A program made the position numbers and the translations under genes. The notes under the pieces were generated by a model. The model saw only the letters and a program-made list of their open reading frames with translations. It had not been told where the DNA came from and did no database searches. Shown one piece after another: positions 1 to 8,688 of a DNA stretch of 48,658 nt. How positions within the stretch are numbered: position 1 is the stretch's first letter; every line of letters begins with the position of its first letter. The stretch covers positions 1-48,658 of the forward strand of contig JAJCYG010000074.1 of NCBI GenBank assembly GCA_029263055.1, in the 5' to 3' direction. Source of the stretch: Actinomycetes bacterium. Its GTDB lineage: Bacteria > Auribacterota > JAJCYG01.

Positions 1-2
1 TT

Positions 3-1067
3 ACGTTAAAATTTTTTAAACAATTAGGCATCAGTGAGCCCATTTATAAAGAAGCCGCTCGTCCGCTTTCTGGAATTCGAATGGTCCACCCTCAAAAAGG
101 AACTTTATTAGAGTTCAGTCAACAAGAGTTCCGTCAAAACCATATGCCACCTCATTTTACAGATCCAGCTAAGACACGCTCTATCCTTATAGAACAAGCC
201 TGTCAACTTGATTCAGTTGAACTCATCCATAGTTTTGAAGTAACAACACTTTTAAAACAAGATGATACAGTAATAGGAATAAGTGGGAAAAAAGAAGGCA
301 AAGAAATTGAGCTACACGCACCGATTGTGATTGGAGATGACGGAGGCCGTTCTATTATTCGTCAACAAGCAGGGATTTCTCTAAAAACAAAAGAACTCCC
401 ATTTGTGTTTGTCACAACAGCAGGCCCACTCCTTCCAACAATGGAAAAGACCATAGGACAAGCATGGGTCCAGCCACACAATATCAACAAAGGAATTTTA
501 GGGGCTGTCTTCATGCCCTTACCACAAAACCGAAATGCCACTGTCTTTTTAATGAAAGAAGAGTTTTTTAATCTCTATCAAGTGAGCCCTGGTCTTTTTT
601 ATGAACAAGCAAAAAGACTTTCTCCGCTTTGTAATGATTTAGAAAACCAGTACAAGTTCCCACATGATTTCGTGATGATCCATCGTCCTTTTGGACATGC
701 TTCTACTTATGTTAAAAATGGGATTGCCATTATGGGAGATGCGGCACACCCTGTCACACCTGTTGGAGGCCAAGGAGCTAACGCCTCGGTTTCAGATGCC
801 ATGGTTTTAGCAGAAGTCATTCATGCCGCTATTGAAGAAAACAACTTTTCAGCTAAACGCCTTTCAGAATATGAACAAAAACGCCGTCCAGCCAACAAAC
901 GCTCACTCAAATTCAGCCAACGCGCCAACCTTAACTTTAGCCTAATGGAAAAATTTCCCTTTTTAGAAAACCTACTCGTTCCATTGCTACAACACTTCAA
1001 CAAAAACCCAAAGAAAAAAAATAAATTCCTTCAAACCGTTTCAAAGGGATTTCTTTCTTACCCTTAA
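3..1067 (+). CDS. FAD-dependent aromatic-ring-type monooxygenase, 5' end outside window
   Basis: The reading frame is open from the first bases of the window, so the true start and the N-terminal Rossmann GxGxxG motif lie upstream; the ATG at 81 is internal. What remains is the rest of a UbiH/PHBH-like flavoprotein monooxygenase (FAD_binding_3 family). The second FAD motif is visible as GDDGGRSIIRQ (DG motif), and the C-terminal ribityl/pyrophosphate motif as GDAAHPVTPVGGQGAN. Members hydroxylate aromatic or quinone-like substrates with NAD(P)H and O2, or act as related oxidoreductases; the substrate cannot be read here. The C-terminus is basic and hydrophobic, which may favour membrane association. 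Its TAA shares the TTAA at 1064-1067 with the stop of the convergent toxin gene. The family assignment is firm; the specific function is unknown. Confidence 0.85.
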   Translation, partial: TLKFFKQLGISEPIYKEAARPLSGIRMVHPQKGTLLEFSQQEFRQNHMPPHFTDPAKTRSILIEQACQLDSVELIHSFEVTTLLKQDDTVIGISGKKEGKEIELHAPIVIGDDGGRSIIRQQAGISLKTKELPFVFVTTAGPLLPTMEKTIGQAWVQPHNINKGILGAVFMPLPQNRNATVFLMKEEFFNLYQVSPGLFYEQAKRLSPLCNDLENQYKFPHDFVMIHRPFGHASTYVKNGIAIMGDAAHPVTPVGGQGANASVSDAMVLAEVIHAAIEENNFSAKRLSEYEQKRRPANKRSLKFSQRANLNFSLMEKFPFLENLLVPLLQHFNKNPKKKNKFLQTVSKGFLSYP

Positions 1068-1447
1068 AGATCAATCTTAAAGGCTTTAATCCATGATGTA
1101 ATATTTTTTTCATCAAGGTCGCCTTTAGGCACTCCTAAACCAAATTTAATTACCTCATCATTAGATGCTGTTAAATCATATCCGTTGAGCATTAACATCA
1201 TGTGAAGAGAAGCAAATCCTGTTCGTTTATTTCCATCAACAAAGGGATGATTCTTCACAATGGAATGGCACAAAACAGCAATCTTAGAATCTAGATTTTT
1301 GAATGCATCTTCTCCAAAAACAGTTGTTTTAGGTCTATTCAAAGCAGATTCCAAAAGATGTTGATCCCGAATACCATGGCTTCCACCATATTCATCGATC
1401 AATTTTTTATGGATAAAAAGAACATCTTCTAAGGTTAGATATTTCAT
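1064..1447 (-). CDS. doc: Doc-family (Fic fold) toxin of a type II toxin-antitoxin pair
   Basis: A 127-residue protein with the Fic/Doc active-site loop HPFVDGNKRTG at residues 67-77 and the N-terminal Doc pattern of a short helix followed by GGSHGIRDQHLLESAL. Doc toxins are Fic-fold enzymes; the P1 Doc phosphorylates EF-Tu and blocks translation. The length is typical of Doc (about 125 residues), and the conserved His67 and the GNKR anion-binding stretch are intact, so it should be active. It is the second gene of the module: its ATG overlaps the antitoxin TAA by one base (TAATG), giving translational coupling. It ends convergently with the FAD monooxygenase, with overlapping stop codons. 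The chemistry (phosphorylation or AMPylation) is inferred from the family. Confidence 0.92.
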   Translation of the reverse strand: MKYLTLEDVLFIHKKLIDEYGGSHGIRDQHLLESALNRPKTTVFGEDAFKNLDSKIAVLCHSIVKNHPFVDGNKRTGFASLHMMLMLNGYDLTASNDEVIKFGLGVPKGDLDEKNITSWIKAFKIDL

Positions 1448-1686
1448 TATTTTGCAAGTCTAGTGTAAGCCTTATTATATTGCTTCATACTTTTATCTAG
1501 TAGAGCAGCAAAATCATCATTTACCCCTTTTTTTGAATGAGTCTTTTGCAACTGTTTGTAATACTCATCTAATAAAACAATCGCCTTTTCAGTCAATTGA
1601 CGAATAGTTAGATGAGTTTGATTATGTAGCTTATCTAATATCTTTTTCTTCTTTGGATCGATCCGTGTCGCTAATTGCACAGTCAT
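1447..1686 (-). CDS. Antitoxin partner of the Doc-family toxin
   Basis: A 79-residue, strongly basic protein immediately upstream of and translationally coupled to doc. The first half (MTVQLATRIDPKKKKILDKL) looks like the beta strand and first helix of a ribbon-helix-helix DNA-binding domain, and the remainder is helical and charged, as expected for a toxin-neutralising tail. A good ribosome-binding site (GAGGAGGG) lies just ahead of the ATG. Position, size and the palindromic operator directly upstream support the antitoxin/autorepressor role. The exact antitoxin family is not recognised; it does not read as a standard Phd protein. Confidence 0.75.
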   Translation of the reverse strand: MTVQLATRIDPKKKKILDKLHNQTHLTIRQLTEKAIVLLDEYYKQLQKTHSKKGVNDDFAALLDKSMKQYNKAYTRLAK

Positions 1687-1713
1687 ATAAATCCCTCCTC
1701 TGTTAATACCAAT

Positions 1714-1753
1714 ATACTAGATAATACTAGATTTTTCTAGCATTATCTAGCAT
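1714..1753 (-). promoter_or_regulatory. Phased palindromic operator of the toxin-antitoxin operon
   Basis: Four CTAG sites start at 1717, 1727, 1737 and 1747, exactly 10 bp apart. They form an inverted repeat with 14-bp arms (1717-1730 and 1737-1750, one mismatch) around a 6-bp AT spacer. The left pair is the direct repeat ATACTAGA (1714-1721, 1724-1731) and the right pair is TCTAGCAT (1736-1743, 1746-1753). It lies about 30-65 bp upstream of the antitoxin ATG, overlapping the expected promoter. Spacing of one helical turn puts all sites on one DNA face, which suits cooperative binding of a ribbon-helix-helix antitoxin. The repeat is seen directly; the operator role is inferred. Confidence 0.75.
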
Positions 1754-1809
1754 GGAGATTGCCAACTATAACTCTGAGAGAAGCATAACAAAACCCACAA
1801 GGAAGATTT

Positions 1810-4614
1810 TTAGTCTTTTTCGTAGAGGTCTAGATTGAGAATATAGCCGCGGAGTGCTTTGATTTGTTTTTTAGCACTTCCACCTAAGACGTCAGGTAAT
1901 GGGCTTTGGAGGTCGGGCCAGTAGCCGGGCATACGGGTTCCTGGATAATATTTATCTGGATTGACTAACCATTTGATGACCCAACGAGGTTTCAAACGAT
2001 CGTGCGCTAAACTCAATTCAGGGGCTAGCTCTGCTGGATTACGGTTACCAATATCTCCAGCCACGTGACATTGAAGACATTTAAAGGTCTCGAAAATTTC
2101 TTTACCAGCTTGCCACTCTGCTTTAGAAGGCTTAGGAATTTGATCTTCTTTTCCGCGGTAGTTTAATTTTTGTTTGTCTAAAGACTCAAAATAATGAACT
2201 AATGCCGTTGCTTCTTTATTGCTAAATCCATAAGTCGGCATACGCACATCTAACCAATGACGGACTGTGGATGGTTTCTTTAAAAAGCTATGCAACCAAT
2301 CCCCCCAAACTTTTTCGCCCTCTTTAATTAATGGAGGAGGATTCATGCCTTCTGGTAAAGTTTTAGCAATCTCTCCACCCTTACCTTCAATTTGGTGACA
2401 GCCAGCACAGTTAAGATCACGCACCATTTGGCGTCCTTTTTCAACCGCTTCTTCACGTGCATCCAGGTTGTCTCTCTTATCAGCAGGGATCTCTGATTTT
2501 CTCAATCCTAATAAGAAGGTCGACAATTGTTCTGCTTCTTTATCTGTGAATCCAAAGTGTGGCATTTTAGATTTTTCTAATCTGTTTTTAATTTTACCTT
2601 TATCAAAAACCCGTGGATTAGAAAGTTTTGCTTGGAGCCAATCTTGTTTGGTGTGATCAATGTCATGTACATTTCCAAATTCAAAAGTGTGGATATTGCG
2701 TGAGCCAATTCCATTTAACTCAACCCCGATTTTTCCTGCTTTTTCAAAACCTTCAATCGCGTGACAACCAGCACAACCATAATGATTAATGGCCCGCTCA
2801 CCCACATAAACTTGTTTTTCTTGATCAGACATTTTTTCAAATTTTCGAAGCCCAATAACCGCACCATATTGAGAAGTCAAATACTCTAGCGCCATTTTAT
2901 CCATTGCTGATTCCGTTGCTTTAGGTGCTGGCATTTGATCAAACTCTTTGTTCTTTAATGTCATCAAATAAGCAGTCATGTCAGCGGCTTCTTGATCACT
3001 CAAACGCAAGCTAGGCATGCGTGTCTCTTTCCAATAATGCTTTGGATTTTTAACCCATGAATAAAGCCACTTAGGTTCAACCTTGCTTCCAATTCCATTT
3101 AAGCTCGGACCATGCTCAGGCTCTTTCCATTCGCCCACAGAGTGACAACCCAAACAACCTCGGTTATCGACCAATTCTTTTCCTTTTTCTGCATTCCCTT
3201 CAGGCATGGACTTGGCCATTTTTTTAAATGGTTTGGATTTTTTGTACAGGTATTGAGTGATTCCTTCAATTTCAGCCAAACTCTTTTGCTTGTCTTCTTC
3301 ACTACTTGTGTTAGAAAGATCAAAGAATTGAGGCATTTTGGTATCAGGTCTAAACGTACGTGGCGACTTTAACCATTTCTCAGTCCACTCTTGAGATGTC
3401 TTAGAGGCAAGGCGAGTTAAATCTGGACCTTTCTTTTCAAAGTTTTCATAACCTTTAACGGCATGACACGCATAACAACTGCGTTCTTCAAAGAGTTCTT
3501 TACCCGCATTTAAATTAGGCGCTTTCGGAATATCTACTTTTTTACCGTCTGCGTTATGACATTGGTAACAAGAAGCTTCAACCAGATTTGCAGGAAGCAT
3601 GTTCTCTTCAACGTAAATTTGAGGTTTCCAATTATACTTTTTTTGCCACTCTTTCTTTTGTTCTTCAGAACGAGGCGTATGAGCGGCATCATAAAATGTG
3701 ATAGATTGGCCACTTCCATTATGACAAACCGTACAACCAAATTTATCAACTGGGTGAGACGAATCTGAAGCAACAAACAAATCTAATTTAGGATGGGATT
3801 TAAATGGCTGTGGCGCATCTTTCCACTTATTACTATCAATGCCCAAGTGACAGGTCATACAACGATCCACTCGGGGAACTTGAGCAAAATGATAATCTTC
3901 GGTTAAATCTTCAACGACCACTTGTTGAACTTTTCGAGTCGGCTCAATAAAGTCAAGCATTGGCAAGTTAAGGAGCCAGTTGATCAGACCTGGTTTGACT
4001 TTAGCTAAATTTTTCTCAAGACGCTTCACCCCTTTAGTTAAAGCCTCTTTCTTTTTAATGAGTGTTTCTTTCTTAGCCGTAAACTGTTGAAGTTCTTCTT
4101 TTTTAGATTTGATTTCAATATCAAATTGTTCTACGTCTTCTTTATGCTGGGCAATAATCGCATCTTCTTTTAAGACAACTTTTTCTGCTTGTGCTGCTTT
4201 ATCATCTTTATGATGGGCTTTGGCATCTTCATATTCATATTTGGCCACAGCATAACGTGACCGAGCAAATTGAAAAGATTGGTTAGCTTTGTAACGTTTG
4301 GCTTCTAAAGCTTTTAGCTCTTTTTTAACAGTGCCCACTTCTTCATCTTCTTCTTTAAGTTCTTTTTTAGCTTTCTTAATATCTTTTTTGAGTTCATCAA
4401 GTTTGTGGTGATCGACTTTACTTTTAGCCTTATCCAATTTTCCTTGGGCCTGCTCTGTCTCCATACGTGCAAACTCACGCTGATAACTTTTCCATTCACG
4501 GATATGGTCATCTGCCAACATCAACACAAACGAAATCAAGAGCAATATTGCCCCTACGCCAAAAATGGCATTTAATTTCGATGAGTTTCTTAAGTAAGTT
4601 CCGCCTCTAGCCAT
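1810..4614 (-). CDS. Membrane-anchored octaheme cytochrome c subunit of the cytochrome b6/Rieske complex
   Basis: A 934-residue protein. It has one N-terminal transmembrane helix (about 15-35), then about 170 residues of highly charged coiled coil (about 40-207), then eight CXXCH heme sites at 252, 294, 349, 380, 487, 614, 736 and 846. The first three sites lie close together without matching Met-Pro ligands, suggesting bis-His hemes. The last five each head a mono-heme cytochrome-c module ending in a likely axial Met-Pro (Met427, 533, 684, 792, 895). It is the last gene after Rieske, cytochrome b6 and subunit IV, 2 bp behind subunit IV, so it probably replaces cytochrome f/c1 as electron acceptor from the Rieske centre in the periplasm. 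Heme count and topology are read from sequence; the role is inferred from context. Confidence 0.9.
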   Translation of the reverse strand: MARGGTYLRNSSKLNAIFGVGAILLLISFVLMLADDHIREWKSYQREFARMETEQAQGKLDKAKSKVDHHKLDELKKDIKKAKKELKEEDEEVGTVKKELKALEAKRYKANQSFQFARSRYAVAKYEYEDAKAHHKDDKAAQAEKVVLKEDAIIAQHKEDVEQFDIEIKSKKEELQQFTAKKETLIKKKEALTKGVKRLEKNLAKVKPGLINWLLNLPMLDFIEPTRKVQQVVVEDLTEDYHFAQVPRVDRCMTCHLGIDSNKWKDAPQPFKSHPKLDLFVASDSSHPVDKFGCTVCHNGSGQSITFYDAAHTPRSEEQKKEWQKKYNWKPQIYVEENMLPANLVEASCYQCHNADGKKVDIPKAPNLNAGKELFEERSCYACHAVKGYENFEKKGPDLTRLASKTSQEWTEKWLKSPRTFRPDTKMPQFFDLSNTSSEEDKQKSLAEIEGITQYLYKKSKPFKKMAKSMPEGNAEKGKELVDNRGCLGCHSVGEWKEPEHGPSLNGIGSKVEPKWLYSWVKNPKHYWKETRMPSLRLSDQEAADMTAYLMTLKNKEFDQMPAPKATESAMDKMALEYLTSQYGAVIGLRKFEKMSDQEKQVYVGERAINHYGCAGCHAIEGFEKAGKIGVELNGIGSRNIHTFEFGNVHDIDHTKQDWLQAKLSNPRVFDKGKIKNRLEKSKMPHFGFTDKEAEQLSTFLLGLRKSEIPADKRDNLDAREEAVEKGRQMVRDLNCAGCHQIEGKGGEIAKTLPEGMNPPPLIKEGEKVWGDWLHSFLKKPSTVRHWLDVRMPTYGFSNKEATALVHYFESLDKQKLNYRGKEDQIPKPSKAEWQAGKEIFETFKCLQCHVAGDIGNRNPAELAPELSLAHDRLKPRWVIKWLVNPDKYYPGTRMPGYWPDLQSPLPDVLGGSAKKQIKALRGYILNLDLYEKD

Positions 4615-4616
4615 AA

Positions 4617-5705
4617 TTAAATATTAAAGAAATACTCCGGAATCGCGATGATATATTTAAGGTTAAATGCCCAACGAAGAACCATTTTGATTGGCATGGT
4701 CATCATCGTTAAAAGAAGAAAGACCATAATGTTAAATCGAAACAATCCTAAGCTGAGATACATCTTCTTTAAAACAGTTTTTGCCAGTAAGAGGGGTGTG
4801 ATCGCAAAATAAGCCAACACAAGAATGATCCCCAAAAATTCACGCGTCAGCCAAAACTTAGGCAGCCCTGTTCCCAACCACTTTATATAAACAAACTCTG
4901 ACAAGTTCACATTCACAAGTGATTCCACTTTGTACGGATCCCAATATTCAAATGGACCAAAAAAGTTCCAGTTAGGACCGCGTAAAAATGTTCCAAAAAT
5001 GATCAGCACAATCCACAAAATAATAAATCCAAATGAAAACGTGATGATCGCAAATTTTCTTTCTTTAAATGTGTAGTACCCATTTCCTTTTGGATTGTTG
5101 TCAATGTAAGGAATCGCCATTAATCCAAAAATAATCAGACCAGGCAACACCACTCCAGCAATCCAAGGATCAAAATAGACCAACATCTCTTGCAAACCTA
5201 AAAAGTACCACGGAGCTTTGGATGGGTTTGGAGCCGCTGCAGGATTAGCAGGTTCTTCTAATGGAGCTTTAAGCAGAATCGACCAAACAAGCAAAAGAAC
5301 AGTCAAACCGATCATACAAATCATTTCAGGATAAACAAGGTCAGGCCATGAAAAAACTTTTTCTTCTTTTTCACTTCTTTCAATAATCGGCTCACCTTTT
5401 TCTGTACGCAAATCATTAATCACTGCTTTACGAAAAGCAAGCCATGTAAAAAAGCCGAGCAAAAAGAGCATTCCAACAATCGGCACGTTATCAGGCTTGG
5501 TCACAATGATAAAAAAGTTTTTATCAGTAACAGCAAAAGCCAAAAACCCAACTGTAATGGCTGTTAAAATTCCAGCCACGAGCGGACGGGTGAAAAAACG
5601 AACAAACGCAAAGAAGAGCCCAAACCCAACTACCGAACCAATAAAAACGGTAGAAGGGGATGAGAAAAATGAATCGATGAGATGTTTGAAGCCTTCGACT
5701 GACAT
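4617..5705 (-). CDS. Cytochrome b C-terminal half (subunit IV-like), N-terminally extended
   Basis: A 362-residue polytopic membrane protein whose centre matches cytochrome b6f subunit IV / the C-terminal domain of cytochrome b. The quinol-site motif region reads KAPWYFLGLQEML, followed by long hydrophobic helices. The canonical PEWY tetrapeptide of the quinol-oxidising (Qo) site is replaced by APWY. Plant subunit IV is about 160 residues; here extra transmembrane helices precede the core (about 1-90) and more follow it (about 280-362). The gene sits between cytochrome b6 and the octaheme cytochrome and is surely part of the same complex. Together with cytochrome b6 it should form the quinol oxidation and reduction sites in the inner membrane. 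Confidence 0.9.
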   Translation of the reverse strand: MSVEGFKHLIDSFFSSPSTVFIGSVVGFGLFFAFVRFFTRPLVAGILTAITVGFLAFAVTDKNFFIIVTKPDNVPIVGMLFLLGFFTWLAFRKAVINDLRTEKGEPIIERSEKEEKVFSWPDLVYPEMICMIGLTVLLLVWSILLKAPLEEPANPAAAPNPSKAPWYFLGLQEMLVYFDPWIAGVVLPGLIIFGLMAIPYIDNNPKGNGYYTFKERKFAIITFSFGFIILWIVLIIFGTFLRGPNWNFFGPFEYWDPYKVESLVNVNLSEFVYIKWLGTGLPKFWLTREFLGIILVLAYFAITPLLLAKTVLKKMYLSLGLFRFNIMVFLLLTMMTMPIKMVLRWAFNLKYIIAIPEYFFNI

Positions 5706-5720
5706 CTTACCCTTTATCTC

Positions 5721-6497
5721 CTAAAGCGGACCACTGATGCCGCCATCTTTTCTCACGCGCCAGAAATGGATCGCAATAAGGAAAGCAGCTGCTAATGGAA
5801 TAAATACACAGTGCAATACATAAAAACGGAGCAGCGCTCCAGCACCCACAAATCGTCCACCCAACAAAGCAAAACGAACATCATCACCTGCGTGAACTAA
5901 TTTGATATCGCCTAAAGATAAGAAAGCCGCACCCGGTCCTTCACTCCCTAGAAATGGAGTGGCGCGCGCCATGTTAGAACCGACTGTGATAGCCCACATA
6001 GCGAGCTGATCCCATGGCAACAAATAACCTGTAAAACTTAAGAGAAGTGTCAACACGAGCAAGATCACACCGACGTTCCAGTTAAACTCACGAGGGGGCT
6101 TGTAGGAACCTGTTAAGAAGACGCGGTACATATGGAGCCAAACAGCGATGACCATGGCATGTGCGCCCCAACGATGAAGCTCTCGCATAATCCCTAATGG
6201 CACGTGCTCACGTAGCGCAATAATATCGTTATAAGCATATTCCACTGTAGGACGGTAATAAAACATCAACAACACACCGGTCACTGTTAAAGCTAAAAAT
6301 AAAAAAAAGGAGATCCCACCCATACACCAGGTGTAACTCAAACGAATACCAGAAGTCCGTGTTTTAACTGGGTGCAAATGTAAGAACACATTTGACAACA
6401 CAATTAACGAACGGTTTCGATCACTCGAAGGATAACCGTGACGAAACACAGATTTCCAAACTTGTGATTTTGCAATTTTGTCAGTCCACTTAGCCAT
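5721..6497 (-). CDS. petB: Cytochrome b6-type subunit of a quinol:cytochrome c oxidoreductase
   Basis: A 258-residue membrane protein with the four-helix heme-bearing N-terminal half of cytochrome b. The heme ligands are His108 and His122 in helix B and His229 and His244 in helix D. The 14/15 spacing is that of split b6-type proteins rather than mitochondrial cytochrome b. Cys58, in [10 protein letters not shown], aligns with the Cys35 that binds the extra heme ci of b6f-type complexes, and the following FYYRPTVE stretch is also b6-like. It conducts electrons between the quinol-oxidising and quinone-reducing sites. Rieske lies 8 bp upstream and subunit IV 15 bp downstream. The C-terminus stops after helix D, as expected for a split cytochrome b. 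Confidence 0.94.
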   Translation of the reverse strand: MAKWTDKIAKSQVWKSVFRHGYPSSDRNRSLIVLSNVFLHLHPVKTRTSGIRLSYTWCMGGISFFLFLALTVTGVLLMFYYRPTVEYAYNDIIALREHVPLGIMRELHRWGAHAMVIAVWLHMYRVFLTGSYKPPREFNWNVGVILLVLTLLLSFTGYLLPWDQLAMWAITVGSNMARATPFLGSEGPGAAFLSLGDIKLVHAGDDVRFALLGGRFVGAGALLRFYVLHCVFIPLAAAFLIAIHFWRVRKDGGISGPL

Positions 6498-6505
6498 TTT
6501 GTCCT

Positions 6506-7144
6506 CTACGCTTTTAAGAAACTATCCGGGTCGCTCCATTGACCCTTTTCAAATAAATAGGTTTGACTCTTGTCAATTTGGATTTGCCCATCATCTGCTA
6601 ATGTAATTTTAAAACGTTCTAAAGGTCGTGGAGCCGGACCTTCAAAGTTAATGCCATCTTTGTAAAAACCACTTCCGTGACACGGGCATTTATATTTTTT
6701 TTCTGCAGGCTGCCAATTAGGAATACACCCTAAGTGAGTACAGACCGTTGAAAGCGCATAAAAACCTTCTGTGTTACGGACAATCCAGACACCAAATTTA
6801 TTTTTATACCGCTCATCCACACGCCCCACTAAAAAGTCATCTGGATAACCTGCTTTAAACGAGGTAGGGGGCTCAAATAAGACATTTGGAAAAAGATAAC
6901 GGACAAATGACATCACAGCTCCACCGGTTCCAGCGGCAAAGGCAATCCACCCTACTGCTAACCAGGAGATAAAACTACGGCGAGTGATCTCTTTTACCGG
7001 AGCTGCAGGCTTAGCCACAGCAGGCTTTGGAGCAGCTGGAGCAGCCGGTTTTGGCGCTTCAGAGACTGGCTTTGGAGTCTCCCCAGGCACACCGGTTTCC
7101 GGCTTTTTTTCTTCAGGCTGATTTGGTTTATTTTCTTCTGTCAT
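6506..7144 (-). CDS. petC: Rieske 2Fe-2S protein with twin-arginine signal
   Basis: A 212-residue Rieske subunit. Both cluster boxes are complete: CTHLGC (Cys135, His137, Cys140) and CPCHGSGF (Cys153, Cys155, His156). The two inner cysteines that form the disulfide clamp are present, as in bc1/b6f Rieske proteins. A twin-arginine motif (TRRSFIS, Arg55-Arg56) precedes a single transmembrane anchor (about 60-84), so folded export by Tat is expected. Before it lies an unusual cytoplasmic extension of about 50 residues rich in Pro, Ala, Lys and Glu. It is the first gene of the four-gene respiratory operon and passes electrons from quinol to the c-type hemes. Confidence 0.95.
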   Translation of the reverse strand: MTEENKPNQPEEKKPETGVPGETPKPVSEAPKPAAPAAPKPAVAKPAAPVKEITRRSFISWLAVGWIAFAAGTGGAVMSFVRYLFPNVLFEPPTSFKAGYPDDFLVGRVDERYKNKFGVWIVRNTEGFYALSTVCTHLGCIPNWQPAEKKYKCPCHGSGFYKDGINFEGPAPRPLERFKITLADDGQIQIDKSQTYLFEKGQWSDPDSFLKA

Positions 7145-7269
7145 CTGGCACTTAAAAAGTTATAAGAATTAGTTAAATTGTTAAAAGTTTGAGTTTAGTG
7201 GCATATTTCCCTAAACAACTGCAGGAGTTTAACAAATAGAGGCAAAACATCAAGAAAAATTGAGGGTCA

Positions 7270-8610
7270 TTACATTGATGCCCCTAGGCTAGTTTGACGC
7301 GGTAGAAGCTCAGTCAAAACCATGAGCTGGCCCAAAGCTTTATGCCTTCGAGTTTCCCGGTAAGATGGCTGAGAAAGATCTTTATCTTCGAGAAAATCAT
7401 TCAAATTTTCTGTGCTCACCTCACCATTAGAATCAATTCGGGTGAATTTAAGCCGCATTGGAACAGGGATCGTCACCCACCGGCCAGCTGTAAAATAGAT
7501 TTTGACACGTGATTCGGTTGCTTCCAATATTTTTTGAAACTGGGACATAAACAACATATCGCCATAATGATAATGGCCAATCACAAACTTTAAAACGGTT
7601 TCATCTGGTTTGGGCGTTTTTACTTCCCTCCACAAACGCCGTAAATTATAAATCCACCAAAAAGGCTTTATAATTCTTTCAGCAAACACTCCATAGACAT
7701 CTGAAATCTCAGTCAACTTCATCTCTTTTCTAAGATAACGAATTCGAACATCCATTAATAAAAGCTGTACAAACAACGGCACAAATAACACGAGCTTGAT
7801 CCAATTAGCCCATTTGATCCAACCCACACTGATATCCACATTGTGTTCACTTCCCAACTTATTCACACCCCAAATAATAAACTTTCCAAACGCCATAAAA
7901 GGTTTTTTGTATAAAGGGAGATTCTCACCAATATGATGCCACCACCAATCTGTATAGTGACCATGTTCAATATGAATTATTTTTCCGTTTTGGCGAATAC
8001 TTAATGAATTCACGAATGAAATATTTTTCCACCGCTTCCCTTCCAATACTTCAAATTCAGCATCATGATTACCTGCTAAATAAAAGACACGTTTAATCTT
8101 TCGAAGTTTGGCATAAACTTCTTTTAGTTTTTTAACAAGCAATGTCTTAGGCATGTGGCCTTCAACAATGTCTCCATTTAAAATCAACGTCCCTCCCTCA
8201 ACAGCCACCTTATCTAAAAAAGCAAGCAACTGAGTGTATTTCCATTCAGGCAAACCAGCTAAATCTCGCGGAGCAAGGTGCACATCTGAAAGCACAAAAA
8301 GCTCGCCTTCAATCGAACTCAAATCAGCCTCAGGCAAATCATCAACCGTCATCCTATCTTCACCTGATTCGTCTAAAACCAAAGAAACGCCTAAATCATG
8401 AATCTCTTCTTTGATTTTTATTTTATCAGGGACCCGATAGAAAGAAGCTGAACCAGATGAAGCAAACGTTAACCAATTCAACCCTCCCTTAACAAATGGG
8501 ATTTTTGACCGCGGAGCTAATTTGTTTGATTCAAAGATAGAAGGATTAGGTATAGCCAGAGAAAGGCTTAGTGTAAAAGTAAGAAAGGACGAGATAAATA
8601 CCGATTGCAA
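7270..8610 (-). CDS. Calcineurin-like metallophosphoesterase with hydrophobic N-terminus
   Basis: A 446-residue protein carrying all metal-binding motifs of the calcineurin-like phosphoesterase superfamily: SDVHLA (Asp109, His111), NGDIVEGH (Asp147), AGNHD (Asn181, His182), HGHYTD (His216, His218) and GHYHYGD (His346, His348). Between blocks four and five is an insertion with hydrophobic stretches (about 268-290), suggesting membrane contact. The longest start is a TTG at 8610 and gives a signal-like N-terminus. An alternative ATG at 8352 (residue 87) has an AGGTGA at good spacing and would begin just before the catalytic domain. Substrate is unknown. It is not confidently LpxH: LpxI is already encoded at 31.9 kb and the protein is much longer than LpxH. 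Confidence 0.82.
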   Translation of the reverse strand: MQSVFISSFLTFTLSLSLAIPNPSIFESNKLAPRSKIPFVKGGLNWLTFASSGSASFYRVPDKIKIKEEIHDLGVSLVLDESGEDRMTVDDLPEADLSSIEGELFVLSDVHLAPRDLAGLPEWKYTQLLAFLDKVAVEGGTLILNGDIVEGHMPKTLLVKKLKEVYAKLRKIKRVFYLAGNHDAEFEVLEGKRWKNISFVNSLSIRQNGKIIHIEHGHYTDWWWHHIGENLPLYKKPFMAFGKFIIWGVNKLGSEHNVDISVGWIKWANWIKLVLFVPLFVQLLLMDVRIRYLRKEMKLTEISDVYGVFAERIIKPFWWIYNLRRLWREVKTPKPDETVLKFVIGHYHYGDMLFMSQFQKILEATESRVKIYFTAGRWVTIPVPMRLKFTRIDSNGEVSTENLNDFLEDKDLSQPSYRETRRHKALGQLMVLTELLPRQTSLGASM

Positions 8611-8688
8611 TTTGCCCAGAGACGATCTCCTTTGTGCTCAATCAATGCAGGTACTCCCCAGGAATCGATCTTTAAACTATAGCAAAAA

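Noticed and set aside
7270..8610. Metallophosphoesterase as LpxH
   Set aside because: LpxI is present in the lipid A operon, and this protein is about 200 residues longer than LpxH with an inserted hydrophobic region.
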